Source of the DNA: Trichoplusia ni
Lineage: Eukaryota; Arthropoda; Insecta; Lepidoptera; Noctuidae
Reading direction: 5' to 3'
Assembly: GCF_003590095.1 (NCBI RefSeq)
Contig: NC_039483.1
Span: 11,532,001 to 11,596,000 of the forward strand
DNA length: 64,000 nucleotides
Shown: positions 36,799 to 49,400 of the stretch, piece by piece
Position numbering within the stretch: the stretch's first letter is position 1
Layout: every line of letters starts with the position of its first letter
The notes under the pieces: model-generated
Told to the model about the DNA's origin: nothing
Seen by the model: the letters and a program-made list of their open reading frames with translations, nothing else
The model's database searches: none
Translations under genes and position numbers: made by a program

Positions 36799-37028
36799 TC
36801 TATACTAATATATAAAGCTGAAGAGTTTGTTTGTTTGTTTGAACGCGGTAATCTCAGGAACTACTGGTTCGAATTGAAAAATTCTTATTGTGTTGGATGG
36901 ACCATTTATCAAGAAAGGCTATAGGCTATATAACATCACGCTGCGACTAATAGAAGCGATACAATGGAAAATGTGGAAAAAACTGAGAAAATTCTAACCA
37001 CGTGGACTAAGTCGCGGGCAACAGCTAG
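36799..37028 (+). mobile_element. Helitron-like non-autonomous element, copy 3
   Basis: 230 bases with the same TCTATACTAATATATAAAGC start and GCGGGCAACAGCTAG end, again between A and T. The terminal hairpin has decayed (CGTGGACTAAGTCGCG). It lies in the same orientation as copy 2, 986 bases away. Confidence 0.85.
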
Positions 37029-37029
37029 T

Positions 37030-40000
37030 ATGCTATATAAATTTAGAGAAAATCCTAATATCGTATACACAACTGCGTTTCAACCAACTTCGAAAACGAG
37101 AAGGTTCTAAATTCGACTATATTTTTTAAGTTTGTCAACTCAAAATTGTAAAAAAACATTTTGGTAACGCTTTTTTTTTCTTTTTACGTAAAATACCTGT
37201 CATAAGGTCCCATATAAGTGTCATCGAGTTTATAACAGTAATTTTTATTTGAAGTCTATTTTTATGTTAAAATAATAACAAAATCTGATCGGTAGAGTTA
37301 GTTTACACTATAGAAACTCTTTGGGAAACACGTTACTTAATACAGTGCAAAACAGAAACATTCCTCACTCAAGTCGATGCAGGCTATTTTCAGTGACTGC
37401 CCTTGAGATTTATTAATAGCAAAGTACTACTTGACAGGGAACTGTAGACTCTTAAATTGAGACGGATCTTCGTCAGGTACCTATCTACTGTAGCCAAGGA
37501 GATCTTAGCTTAACTTGGACTTAAGACCTCATTTTTTGATATACCTACAGTAGTTACGAGCATAACAGCCATTGCAGATTGACAAAGTATATAAACACTA
37601 GAAACTTGTTTTTTTTTAACAAATAACTTCAAAAATAAATTTCTTGTCACGTGTGAAACTCATTTTAGAATCATTTGCCTCAATTTATATATTGATTGGT
37701 TTTTAATAGTGCTTTATTGTTTAATGAAACCTCTATAAAAAAATGTGTGAAGTCTTAGCTTCGTTTGATGATAAATTTAGTGGTGAGAATATGGGATATG
37801 GAAAACCGATTGTCAAATGAGAGTTTTAATTACTACAATCTACTACGTCTCTGTAATTCTAGTAAAGATGATTTTTCATGTGGGTTACCATCGGGGGTAC
37901 AAGTAAGTAGCGTAAACCTACCGCTAAGAGCTTAGTTTGAGTTAAATATATTGTTTAATACGTATACTTTGACTGTTTTCCATCAAAAATTAAAATAATA
38001 GCTAAAAAAATCTTTATGACAGAAAGGGAAAGCAAAATTTGATATTTAGATTTGACAAATAAATAGAAATATGAAATATAAAAACTCAAACACGGAAAAT
38101 AAATATCACTATTTCACTCTACATTTTTCGCAATAGCTTTTTGGGTAATATTTTTACTTGTATTTTTAGTGTAAGTTGACTGTGCATTTTTAAATTATAT
38201 TGATAAACAAACACTACTAACTTACTACGTGATATTTTAAATGTTAGTTTTTCTAAAAAGTCTTCTATAAGATTATATATTTTCTGCAAAAAGACTGCAC
38301 CAGAAAACGAGGCTAATGATAGACTTTACAACTCAGGATGCAAGAAACTGGAACCTTTTTCTTCTGCTTATTTTACAGTTTAGGGGGACAGCGGTGTAGA
38401 AAAGCACATTGCAAAATATGGCACCAAATGTATATTTTGTAGCGTCCTACTTACAAAATATTTTGTTATTATGTAATTAATAACCAAGTTGCGTGAAATA
38501 TATTTAATAAAATTATATTCAGTTTTATGCTTATTTACTTTATTCTTTGGAGCTAAATTAATAAAACCTTATTAAAACCACAGCAATTTTTTATCGTAAT
38601 TTGACTTAAAATAGTTGAAAAGCATTCACTAGAACAAGACAGTGTCATAAATATGTCAAATAAATGCTTATTGAAAATACGAGTAATTTATTTTACTGGC
38701 AATACTGAAAAATATGGCCGAAAATTATGAGTACCTACGTAGACAGAGGTGGATACATTTTACGAGGCAGCCTTTCAAATTTCTTTACTTATACGTATAG
38801 ACAGGAATTCGTGTGAGGTGCAGGTCTGGCCTCTAGTATCGATTTCCGCTAAGCCCAAATGCCCTATCATTTCACTTATATGCTGCTCTAAACTATCAAT
38901 ACGTAGTGTAAAATTTTACTGATTTGCAGGTTAAGAAAACAAGTTTTCGAAAATGAAAGAGAAAACTGTTCTACACATAAGGAATTATTTTAGAGGACAA
39001 ATACCACGAATAAGTGAGCTGTGAGGTGGAATATCGGTAAATAATGTCAATAAAGATAAAGTATTAGGTAGTTTTTCTTTTAAAATTACCAAATAGTCCA
39101 AACTAAAACAAAGTACCTTCTCAAAGATTATATTAATCTTCAAAAAAAACTTCAAATAATGGACTTGTTTCTAAAATGCATTGAATTTATGAAATTAGAA
39201 CCTAAACTTTTAATGGAAATTACTACTGTGAGTAAATAGGCTTTAATACTATTGAAAGATTAATTCATCAATGCCAGCCAAACTAATGAGTTACGTCAAC
39301 AAAATGCAAGCATTTGATATTCGATTATGACAAACTGCCTTCAATCTGATGTGAAATCTCAATATTATTTCTTTTAATCTTTTTTTCGTGAACGAAGATT
39401 TCATTAAGTGTCAGATTTCGATTAATCATGTAATCAAGTGTTGGTGTTCCTCCGTCGAAACGGAAAGAGTCAGTCAACCAAACGGTGACCGCACCTTTAA
39501 TACTTGCCACTAGTAAGGTGTATTAACCACGGATTAATTTATTATGAATGTATCGGTTGACATTATTTCGTAATTTTTTTTCAAAAAATTAGAGAATTTC
39601 AAAACAAAAAATAATTAAATATCAATCTTTAATGTAGTCGTACTTCAACTGCGAAAGTCTTTTATTGGCAAATAGAAATTTGAATACTTGTAAGCTTGCC
39701 CAAAATAAACATGAAATAAATATATTGAGTTGTTTAAAATTGCTATTACATAATTATTTGGTACTAAAATGTTTATACTTATCGAACAAAATTCCCTTGC
39801 TCTTGGCAAAGATGTGCGTGTTATTCTATTTTGATTTTTGTTATTTATTTCAAATTTTGCACATCATCGCATTTTTCAGTTATTTTTCTTTCGAATACCA
39901 TGTAATTCGTTAATGTATTTCAAACACTGAATCTAAATTTAATTCTGCTTACATTGTTGAAGCTTTATTGACATGGCTAGCGAATGAGACCTTCGGTTAC

Positions 40001-42700
40001 ACTGCCTGATATTATCGCTGAATAGCATGTTAGCATTCAATCATATCATATTCCTAACGAAGAAAACGGACTAATAGTATCGATGAACGATGACCACATT
40101 AATCGATTGCAAATTATCCCTCGACACATTTCGCATCATGAAAAACACTCGATAAATATTGAAATCATGGCTATCGTTATAAATCATAATTTATTTTCAT
40201 AATGCAGTCTCTTTCTCCCGCCAAGCTAAAAAAATAATTTTATTTGTTTATTTTCTTCCTTGATTAGACTCTAATTATTTTATTGTAACATTCGTGACTC
40301 CATACATTTTTTTTTGGTTATTCTTTTGGTTTGTTTTAACACGGTTGTCTAATTCTGGTAAGACCTGGTAAAATCGCAACTCAGCATAGGAAAAGCAAAG
40401 CATAATAATATCTATGTCCTATCCAAAAGGTAAAGTTACGCGTTTTTCTATGAGGTCCATTAAATAATATTCCATATAAATTGTTATATAAGTATGTTAG
40501 CCCTTGAGCCACGGGGTTTTTTAACTAATACGAAAAGAAAAAACAAATAAAATACAGGTAAATTAAAAAAAACCTTTTAAAGTGATTGACGTATGAATGG
40601 CTCCTTTATCCTCCTTAAAACAAGATGTTTTGCCTTATTTACAATATTTCGATATGAGTTATCTTCATTTTAACCGTACGAAACAGAAACATTGAACAGT
40701 AAATAATAAAGTAATGAATAGGTATTGATATTACTAATTGAAAAGTATCACCCTTTATAGGGTACCTACCCATTTTAAACATATGGTATGTTTTATACCA
40801 TATAGCTAATAATACTAATATTATCAAGCAGTAAATAAAAATATTTTAAAAGAAATAAGAACAAGACACTAAGTCCCGAATACCTAGTAGCGACCTCTTC
40901 ATTCACACACATAAACGACATCGTTACAATTATAGACCAACAGATGGCGCATTACATTACGACTAGGTAAAACATTTGAATTACCGTATTTCTTCTTAGT
41001 ATTTATCTTTCGTAATCTGCAGAAAGTATAAAGGGGTATCCTATTACGGTTAATGTAGAAACAAATTATTGATTACATTTGGACCTCTGACATAGAGTAC
41101 CTTTTAGGTTACCCTTGAGTACCTACAGAAAAGCTCCCAAGTTGTCAACTAATCTTAAATAAATACGTAAGAAAACTATACCTACATATAACTCAAAACA
41201 CAGTTAACTAGAATATAATGATTCCTGGGATATTAATTTTAAGTGTAATAAATAGCATAAATATATAGCTCTACGTCAATATACAATCTGCGCACTAGGC
41301 TAAAGGGCCAAGATTTTGACAAAAAATACTGATATAAACAAGATTTTTTCCAATTAAGAAACACAAACTTGAAATTGCATTGATAAAAATCGATAAAAAC
41401 ATTGAGCTTCAATAATACAGTTTATGTTTATCCGAAAGTCACTGAATGTAGAGTCATTAGTTAAAAACATGAAAAACGCGCCCGAAACACACGAAAACTT
41501 AATTTGTTTACTGCTGTCCATTAAAGTTCGTATTTCGTAAAGATGATGAACCAGATATTGACTCGCCCAATTAACATAACAGTGGTTAGTGCAACAAGTC
41601 GTGCTTCATTATAAACCATCACCGCGAATGTTTCTGCCCTTCAAAGCCGAGTAAATACTTGTCTTAATAACATACAGATCGATATAATGTAAGATATCTC
41701 GAAGCTCTCAACGTATCCATCGCTTTCGTTGCATTTCATCTCTTAATGTCGTTGTACACTATACAGCTATTACAACGCTTTCCACTTGAAGTATTGGTTA
41801 CGAGTGGATGTTATTGATGCATATACATTTGTAAAAATAACGAATACATTTGAATTAATTCAAGGCCATCGACGCTGCTGGAATAAATAAAACTACAATG
41901 AAGATGGATGATGGTATGCACGAGGCAGTCACCAGATGACTTGTTCTGGGAAGCTCGAAGATATAAAATGCAGTAAATGATGCATCTAATCACTAAAAAG
42001 CTTAATGTTTACACTACATACGCTTGTCAGGATCGATCACATCTAACTTACCGTAAGATCATATCAATGGGAACTATTATCCAACTATCAATACTGTGTA
42101 TGCTGATGCTGCTCTATTTGATACACATTTTTGCTGACAACACAATCGATCAGATATAAATATCCGCTTAGTTGTTTAATGTTACACAACTACGGATATT
42201 GTAAGACCTAGAAAGAATTATGTTCGTGTAGTTATTTTTATGTTCCCTAATACATGGCTCGAATGTTTTAGTATTTAATCGCAATGTTATGCTCTGCTGC
42301 TCTGTATACCATATTAGTTTGTTTATTACTGCAGTTTACAAGTAATTAGAAGAATTACATTCGTTGCAAAACAAAAGTCAATACTCCTATGCATTTCATT
42401 TGCCTATTACGCCTCAAGTAACGAAATTATTTAAATACCCTATTTAAATGTTGTGTAATTTGTTATAGGTTATTGCAATAAACGCCTTTTATACTAAATT
42501 ACGAACTACCAACGCCTTAAAAAAATAGAGAGCTGAGATTTTGCAACGCGATAATTCATTTGAGAATGACACTGATGCATCCGGCCTTTAAGGGCGGTGT
42601 CGAGTGTTTACGGCAATAACGAATTAGGATTTAAGGTTAGGGACGTACATAAGCGTATGAACAACCTCGTCATGCACCTCATTCACTTTTTAAGCTCAGA
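37030..42700. other. AT-rich region, no gene seen
   Basis: Open frames are short and without coding character on either strand. No RNA gene or complete element recognised. Confidence 0.5.
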
Positions 42701-42734
42701 CCAGAGCGCAAAAATGGGAAACGTCAAGTGATTA

Positions 42735-43045
42735 GCACTGATGTCGTGCAGGGCGCGGCGTGCGTGTTGGCCCGGTCGGAGCGCGGCGCGGCACACACTA
42801 GGGCGGGCGGCGGACACGGCAACGTTACGTCAGCGCGGGGAGCGGGATGCGGGGGCGCGAGGCGAGGGGGCGCGCGGGGCTCCAGGGACGCGGGTGTAGG
42901 GGGGCCCCGCACTACTGCATCCTCCGAGCGCCCATCTTCGCCCGGCTCCGCTGAAAAACGTGACATCTCTGCTCCGCGCCGACCGCTCCCCGCGCGCCCT
43001 GCGACCCGCTCTCACCATCTCTCTCCAAGGACCGTACCATCACTC
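42735..43045. promoter_or_regulatory. CpG-rich block, candidate promoter
   Basis: About 310 bases with very dense CG (GCGGCGTGCGTG, CGGAGCGCGGCGCGG, GGGGGCGCGAGGCGAGG). It includes TGACGTAACGTTG in complement, a CREB/ATF-like site. A minus-strand ATG at 42966 opens an 80-codon Pro/Ala-rich frame (MSRFSAEPGEDGRSEDAV...) with a weak donor GAC|GTAACG. It could be a distal sif promoter with a first exon, or belong to an unseen gene. Confidence 0.45.
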
Positions 43046-43506
43046 ACTCGTGGTCATTTTGTATAGAAACTCATTACGTTGATGCAATTACTGATACGGT
43101 TCACATTCATTATGATTAGTTTGCTTGCTTATAAGTCAAGTTTCTTCCAAAAAAAGTTCGAAGTGGCAATCATAGATACACAACACAGAAGTTAGGTTAT
43201 ATTTACCGTAAATGTAATTTCATATTTTTAATGAACAAATCGGTGCTCAAAGGCTAAAAGTTATTAACTGAATTCGAAACTGCTCTAAAATTTCATCATG
43301 TATGTATCTACATATTTTGCTTCGGGGACGGAAATTTCTAATGCAGCCATTTTAATATATAGAGAATCTCGTGTGTTAGCGTCCGCTGTAACCTAACAGA
43401 TTTCAACGATCTTACCTTTGTTGTTAAAGGAATTCACTGTATTGCTTTAATAAATTATAATAGTTTGGGTTATAGGGTAAAGAAAAGTCCATACTGTTTT
43501 TTATGA

Positions 43507-43512
43507 TTTATT
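43507..43512 (-). terminator. candidate distal poly(A) signal of lin-28
   Basis: AATAAA on the minus strand, the first such hexamer beyond the last let-7 site. The mRNA sequence just downstream is CT/T-rich. Two nearer AATAAA hexamers (45049, 45599) are alternatives giving shorter ends. Confidence 0.25.
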
Positions 43513-43674
43513 TTCTTTGAATAATAATAATAATGAAAAAAAAACAAAATTTAAACTCTAAGAAAGAAATTCGGCATTCAGCAAAGATATAATTATGGAA
43601 AATAATAATTGCTAGAATTTATAAATGTTAATTAACTTATCAATAAACTCTATGTATTTAACGTAATTAAATTA

Positions 43675-43682
43675 TGAGGTAG
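43675..43682 (-). promoter_or_regulatory. let-7 seed match 3 (8-mer)
   Basis: CTACCTCA in the mRNA sense. Upstream in the mRNA, ACTAT can pair with the 3' end of let-7 and GCAAAC partly with its centre, so this is the best-paired of the three sites. Confidence 0.5.
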
Positions 43683-44466
43683 ATGTTTGCAAATAGTCTT
43701 TCATTAAAATCTTATAAATAACTACATTACAACTACTGCTATATAAAATGAAATGCAAAAAGACCCGTAGTGTATAATAATAAGTATCTCTAAACCGATC
43801 TGCCTCTACCGTGATGTCACACCGACTACATACTATGACAATAACAATCTTTTACATGTACTGTGAATATTCTACAAAAAACCTGAATCAAAACTTGAAA
43901 GTACTGAGTACTTTAATGCTTCTTGATACATTCTATAATCTACAGATTTCTGTATTCCAATGTGGCGATGAAATTTTTAATAGTACTTTACTTTCTACTT
44001 TACGTAATTTTCTTCGAATAATAACTGTTGATTTAGTTACTACACAGAGTATAGGAGGCGCCACTGTCCACTGAGCCATAACTGCAGTTATCCAATATTA
44101 AACTTTCAACACTCCATAGAATTACTCGATACAAAAATAATTAAACCTTAACTATTGTTTATACAAAGTTATTTGAAGATAAATATTACTAAAGCGAAAT
44201 CCTTAATTCATTGGTATCTAACGCAGGCGGACGTTACTCAATAATTGTACCTAAATTATATCAAAGAGATGTGCAATTGGCTTCATTGTGATTTTAGTAG
44301 ATTATTCTTAATATTAACCTTTGAAAAAAAATAGAAATAAAAGAAAACAGTTTCAGTGGGCCCATAAATATCGAAGTTCGAACTGGCTGCGGCAGTCAAT
44401 TGTTAAACCTAAAAAAATACAGTGAAAAAACCTTAACTAAAATAACTAAGTTATATTTATAAATAT

Positions 44467-44474
44467 TGAGGTAG
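44467..44474 (-). promoter_or_regulatory. let-7 seed match 2 (8-mer)
   Basis: CTACCTCA in the mRNA sense, with an A opposite let-7 nucleotide 1. Surroundings are very AT-rich, which favours accessibility. Little 3' supplementary pairing is evident. Confidence 0.5.
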
Positions 44475-46166
44475 ATTATTATTCTCCTTATTGTTTTAAC
44501 CTTCCATACAAGTTTGTGTGAATAATGACATGCTATTCAAAATGCCTTTACTTAATTACATTTCGTGTTAGACATAATATTACATCGTAAAGTGTACAAC
44601 AAATTAAAAATTTTGATTTTGATTTGCAATTTGCCCAATAATTTAAAGTTGAGTTGTATGATCTACTAAGAGTTAGTTTTTTTTAAACTGAACCTATCTG
44701 AAACAACTCACTGAACATTACACTTTTGATATGTTGATGGTTTTCAATACGAGAAATATTCCATTCAATTTGAAATTTGAATTTGTTACAGTTCTTAAAT
44801 AATTTCGAAATTTGCTTTAACATGAATGAATCAGTAATAAATTGTTTCTTTGTGTTTTTAGAGTCCTCTTACCATATAAACAAAATCGCTTAAACTGTTA
44901 CAAGTTACAGTTTAACTCTAAAAGCTGAATACTTTTTACAGAATGAATTTTACCGGTGATTATATTTAAACAAAGTCTCTACTAGTAACGAAACTGAATC
45001 AAGAAACTATCAAACATAAATTCGTTGATTCATTAAACAGATGACAACTTTATTTTCAACTCAAACTAACTAGATTGACAAACTAATATACCAACATTAG
45101 AAATGTCATTTTTAATCCGACGATTCTTAGAGCATGTATTAAAAAAGAGGGCTTTTTTATACTTCTATGACATTAAATTTCTAAGTTAGTTCAATCGTCA
45201 TTCTTGTTTTTCGCTACAAGTTAATAAAATATAGCTCTAAATTTAGGTTGAATCAGCGCATTTTTTTTTACTTAATTGAATTCGACATTCTACAGCAAAA
45301 ATTAAGTTCACATAACTTTTTGTCATTAAGATGTCAACTACTTAGTAATTTATCTAATATGTAATACATGATAAAAGTATATTTAAGTTGAACTTTACAG
45401 GTGTTAGGATTTCTTACTTACACTTAATATTTGTTTGTACTACACAGGTATTTGAGCAACATAAGTTGCAAATATTATGAATGTTGCTAATATAAGCAGA
45501 ATATTAACATTTCTCTGCAATCTGTCATAGTTTTAAACTATACTAGGGCAAGTTATAAGATATATTTTGAACCGGAATCTACACTTAACAATTACATTTT
45601 TATTACAATTATTGCAACAATTTCAAATAGACTTTGGCACATTCACTTGAACGTTTACATAGAATGATAAGAAAATGTTACTTTTTAGCCTTATTTTAGT
45701 TTAGATTATTATAACATATTTCCTGCATTCAGATTCACATTTTGTACCATTTTTTCCTTTCAATTATACTATTTAACATTGAGGTATCCAGTTGCTTCGA
45801 TTGCGTTTGTTAAGCGTATGTAAAACCTTATAATTTTTCTCATAGCCAGTCATAATACTTCTAGCTTAAAATACATTTTATGAGCTACGATTTAACATAA
45901 GGTTTGTCATAATATAATATAGCAACAAAATAATGATAATATGAACACACACTTAACTTTGGATTAATACCAATATAAGTAAAATAATTAAGATATTGAC
46001 ACTCGAACACATAAAATTTGTACTTACGTTAGGTTTGCAAACTTAGATTGTAATAACACTATCATTAAAATTATTATGTAAGTATATATTGTATAGTTTG
46101 TACTAGAATTATGGATTTGTACCGTTCAGTCTTGTACTTATTTGTATAGTTTATCTGTAACTATAT

Positions 46167-46174
46167 TGAGGTAG
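46167..46174 (-). promoter_or_regulatory. let-7 seed match 1 (8-mer)
   Basis: CTACCTCA in the mRNA sense, 208 bases after the lin-28 stop codon and so in even the shortest plausible 3' UTR. Confidence 0.6.
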
Positions 46175-46381
46175 ACACGTTTCAATGTTAACATTTGTTG
46201 CAGACAAAATTTTTAAAGAAGTAAAGTCTGTTAATTGAACGAAGTTGCCGATTTGGAATGGAATATGTAGGAAATAAGCTTTGTCTAAACTTATATAAAC
46301 GTGTTAACATAGAATTAGAAGAGAAGAAATGCCGTTAGATGTCGAGGTTCGTCAGAGCTTGGAATATGATGGGTGGCGGAT

Positions 46382-46465
46382 TTACGAGTGCGGTGGGCTG
46401 TCCTGCTGGCCCCCGGGAGAACTGCTAGAACTGGTCTTACCCGCCTCGTCCTTCTTTTTCTCGAC
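46382..46465 (-). CDS. lin-28: lin-28 coding exon 5 (last)
   Basis: Residues 156-182 and TAA. Begins VEKKKDEAGKTSSSSSPGGQ and ends QDSPPHS. Acceptor CTTAAAG. Charged then Ser/Gly-rich, as in the tails of other Lin-28 proteins. Confidence 0.93.
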   Translation of the reverse strand, partial: VEKKKDEAGKTSSSSSPGGQQDSPPHS

Positions 46466-49400
46466 CTTTAAGAAAAATTGAAATAATTTAAACTTTTTGG
46501 ACCATTTGGAGAAATTAATGTTGATAATATAATGCATCGAATGTACAAGAATAGACGGACGGTTTGGTCTCTTTTATGTACTTTTAGGGCCATTCAAATG
46601 TATGCTAGTTAATGAACGCTAATAATGTAGAGACTACTTTATTCATGGCTAGACTGTATAAAGCAGCAAAATGTAGAGAGAAAGATTTAAGAAACTATTT
46701 AGAATATCGTACCTTAACGGGACAGTCGGCAATGAGGTGGTCCTCGCTCTTACAGTTGTGACATCTCTTTGGTTGTGGCCCGATGCTGCACTTGGCTGCT
46801 ATGTGGTTAGCGAACTCCCCACAGTTGTAGCAACTAAACCAAACATATTATTAGTATAAATACAATCAAGTTGTTTAAATATTAATAAGCCTTAACAAAG
46901 CATTGTATCGAAACAAAACTAATTTACTTAGAATCATTTTAAAAGCAACTCTCCTTAAAACTTAACCCAATCTTGAAGTTTTCTTTATTTTTCCATGAAA
47001 TACTTTTTTACATGCTTTTTTTTTAATATTCCTCTCCTTGATTGAATTTGCAACTAATTTATTTTACACGACTACGCCATACTTTTTTTGACACTTACAT
47101 ACTTTTTTTTTTATTATCTAGCCAAACTATCCCATTCATAAAACTATCAATACAAATACAAACATACTTCTCTATGAGAAGTGGCATTTACGGCCAGTAT
47201 TATTTTTTAACTGTTTTCAATTTTAAAATGATTTTTTAGTGATTAAGAAGTTATTACTGTACGTTATCTTACACCAATAAATTAAAAAAGTTTATAGCTT
47301 GACTTCCAAAAAGTTATTGATAGCCGGTGGCATTGTAAGCTCGAATTTTTCCCATGCTCAGATAATACGATAACCTCTGATTAACTATTTGACACGGCAA
47401 CAAGTAATCAGATAATAACAAATCTGACGTGAAGTATTTACATGTAACGTGACACGACGTGACACTGGCCCTGTTGCCATCTGGAAGCGTTGCAGTTCTA
47501 CGTTGTGGTTTCGTTTTACTGAATTCGTTATTTGAAATTACTATTAACTGTTATTCATACTCGTACATCTACTTAGTTCAGACAAGAAACCATGATCGAT
47601 TTATTCTTGGGATGAAACAATAACTGACTAATCTGTACCTTAAACTATTACGCAGAATTTCCAAAGGTACTATCCTGATATTTTTCTTATTGAAGTATGG
47701 CTTCGTAAATTGTTTTTATTTCGTTTTCAGGACTTCGATTTTAAATTGTAAATCTTTCGGCATCCGATTTACATTACATTAACAATAATCCCAATAACGC
47801 AAGTCGAACCCGCATGATCAAAAACGCTATAAGGAATGAGATAATAACAATATTTTATTAAAATGAATGACTTATAGATCATTCATACACACGAGTAATC
47901 TACTAGTTCTGTTATAAATAGACAAAACATTGTTTTATCATAGTTTATCTATGTTTCACGAAATAGAGTATAGTTGCGTTTGAAATTACACGTTTATAAG
48001 TACCTATGTTGCGATACTAGTGTCTTTTTTATGTTACATGATCATACGATCCTTATCTAGTTGTGACTACTCATTCACATGAAACTTTTCATGATTATTT
48101 GGATTTGACGATTTTGGAAGATTGATTTGTAATTTCAAATGAAAGGGGAGCTCTAACAATCAAAATAAAAAAGTTACAAATTCAAGGAAGGTCCAGCAAC
48201 ATCCTGAAAGCGCGGAAGTGACCGACAAACACACATGCAGACGGACACTTCCACCTACGCTACGCAGCAACGATTACCGTATCTTTCTGAACCGTTTCTT
48301 GGAGACGGGGCGCCGGTGCGAGCCCTGGCAGTCCACTGACGAGGGCCCGGAGACTCGCGTTGCCTCCAGCCCCTTGTCGGACTCCTTGCACTCGAACTCC
48401 ACGTCCTCCTCGTCGCCCAGGGACCGGAAACCTGGCATCTGGATGACGCTCTGAAAGAATATGCGATTCGGTTAAGAACAACATTCACAAGCTTGATAAA
48501 GGAATAATCTGTAATCGGCAAATGTTTGGCACTAAATCTTAAGTCACGATCAATAATGTCATAAAATATCGATAAGGCGGTGCATAAACATGAGCCTAGA
48601 AATTACATGATCCATTCATGATGAGCATTTGTAATGCTCTTGAAAAACTTCTTGTATTTTCTGACTTAGTTTTGTTGTCATGACGCTATAGTCCTATTCT
48701 ATGATCTCAATTGCAATCTTTCAGTGGTCAGAAATCTTTCAAGTGATGTCGATACATCACTTTTAATGTCGTTGCGTACGTGGTAATAGTCAAAGCGATG
48801 TCTACCGCTAGTTATGAATAAAAATAACAACTTCATGCTAACTATTACTATTGACTCCGGATCCCTTTAACGGGCTATAAATTTACTTATCGCTTATGAG
48901 AAAAAAAATCAACGTTATCGGTATCCAGTAACATAGTCTTGACCTAATATAAGTTTTTACCGCTAACGTCGCTGCAACCGAACGAAGTACAAGTTTGGTG
49001 GCGCAAATGTATAGAAAAAACATCCGGCCTTGATAAGCCGAACAAACAAATAAGCACACTATCGGGTCAACCGCTAGATACGCCACAATATTTTACTGAA
49101 TAGATTTATTTTTCTACTTTTACTATTTTAGAGATCGACGCGATCTGATTAACTTCATTTAAAATATTATTTCTTTTAAAATTGGATTCGAAACGTGTGT
49201 GCTTCGGGCATGCTTCGGGGTATAAAATGATAACAATCACCTGGTGTACAAAAACATCTTGCCCGCCATCGTCAGGGGTAATGAACCCCCAGCCCTTCGC
49301 GACGTTGAACCACTTACACCGTCCGCGGCGCGTCACCCCTGTGACGGCGTTGCCGCTCGCGCCAGCTGCACCTGCAAATAATATATGTTCACTTGGTTAT

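Larger units (their letters stand above)
43495..46381 (-). other. lin-28: probable 3' untranslated region of lin-28
   Basis: 2.9 kb of AT-rich, gene-free sequence directly after the lin-28 stop. It contains three let-7 seed matches in the mRNA sense. Minus-strand AATAAA signals occur at 45049-45054, 45599-45604 and 43507-43512. The last would include all three sites. The true end is unknown. Confidence 0.5.

Noticed and set aside
43675..46174. TGAGGTAG on the plus strand as let-7 microRNA genes
   Set aside because: Only the seed matches; the following bases differ from mature let-7 and no precursor hairpin is evident. Target sites in the lin-28 mRNA explain them better.
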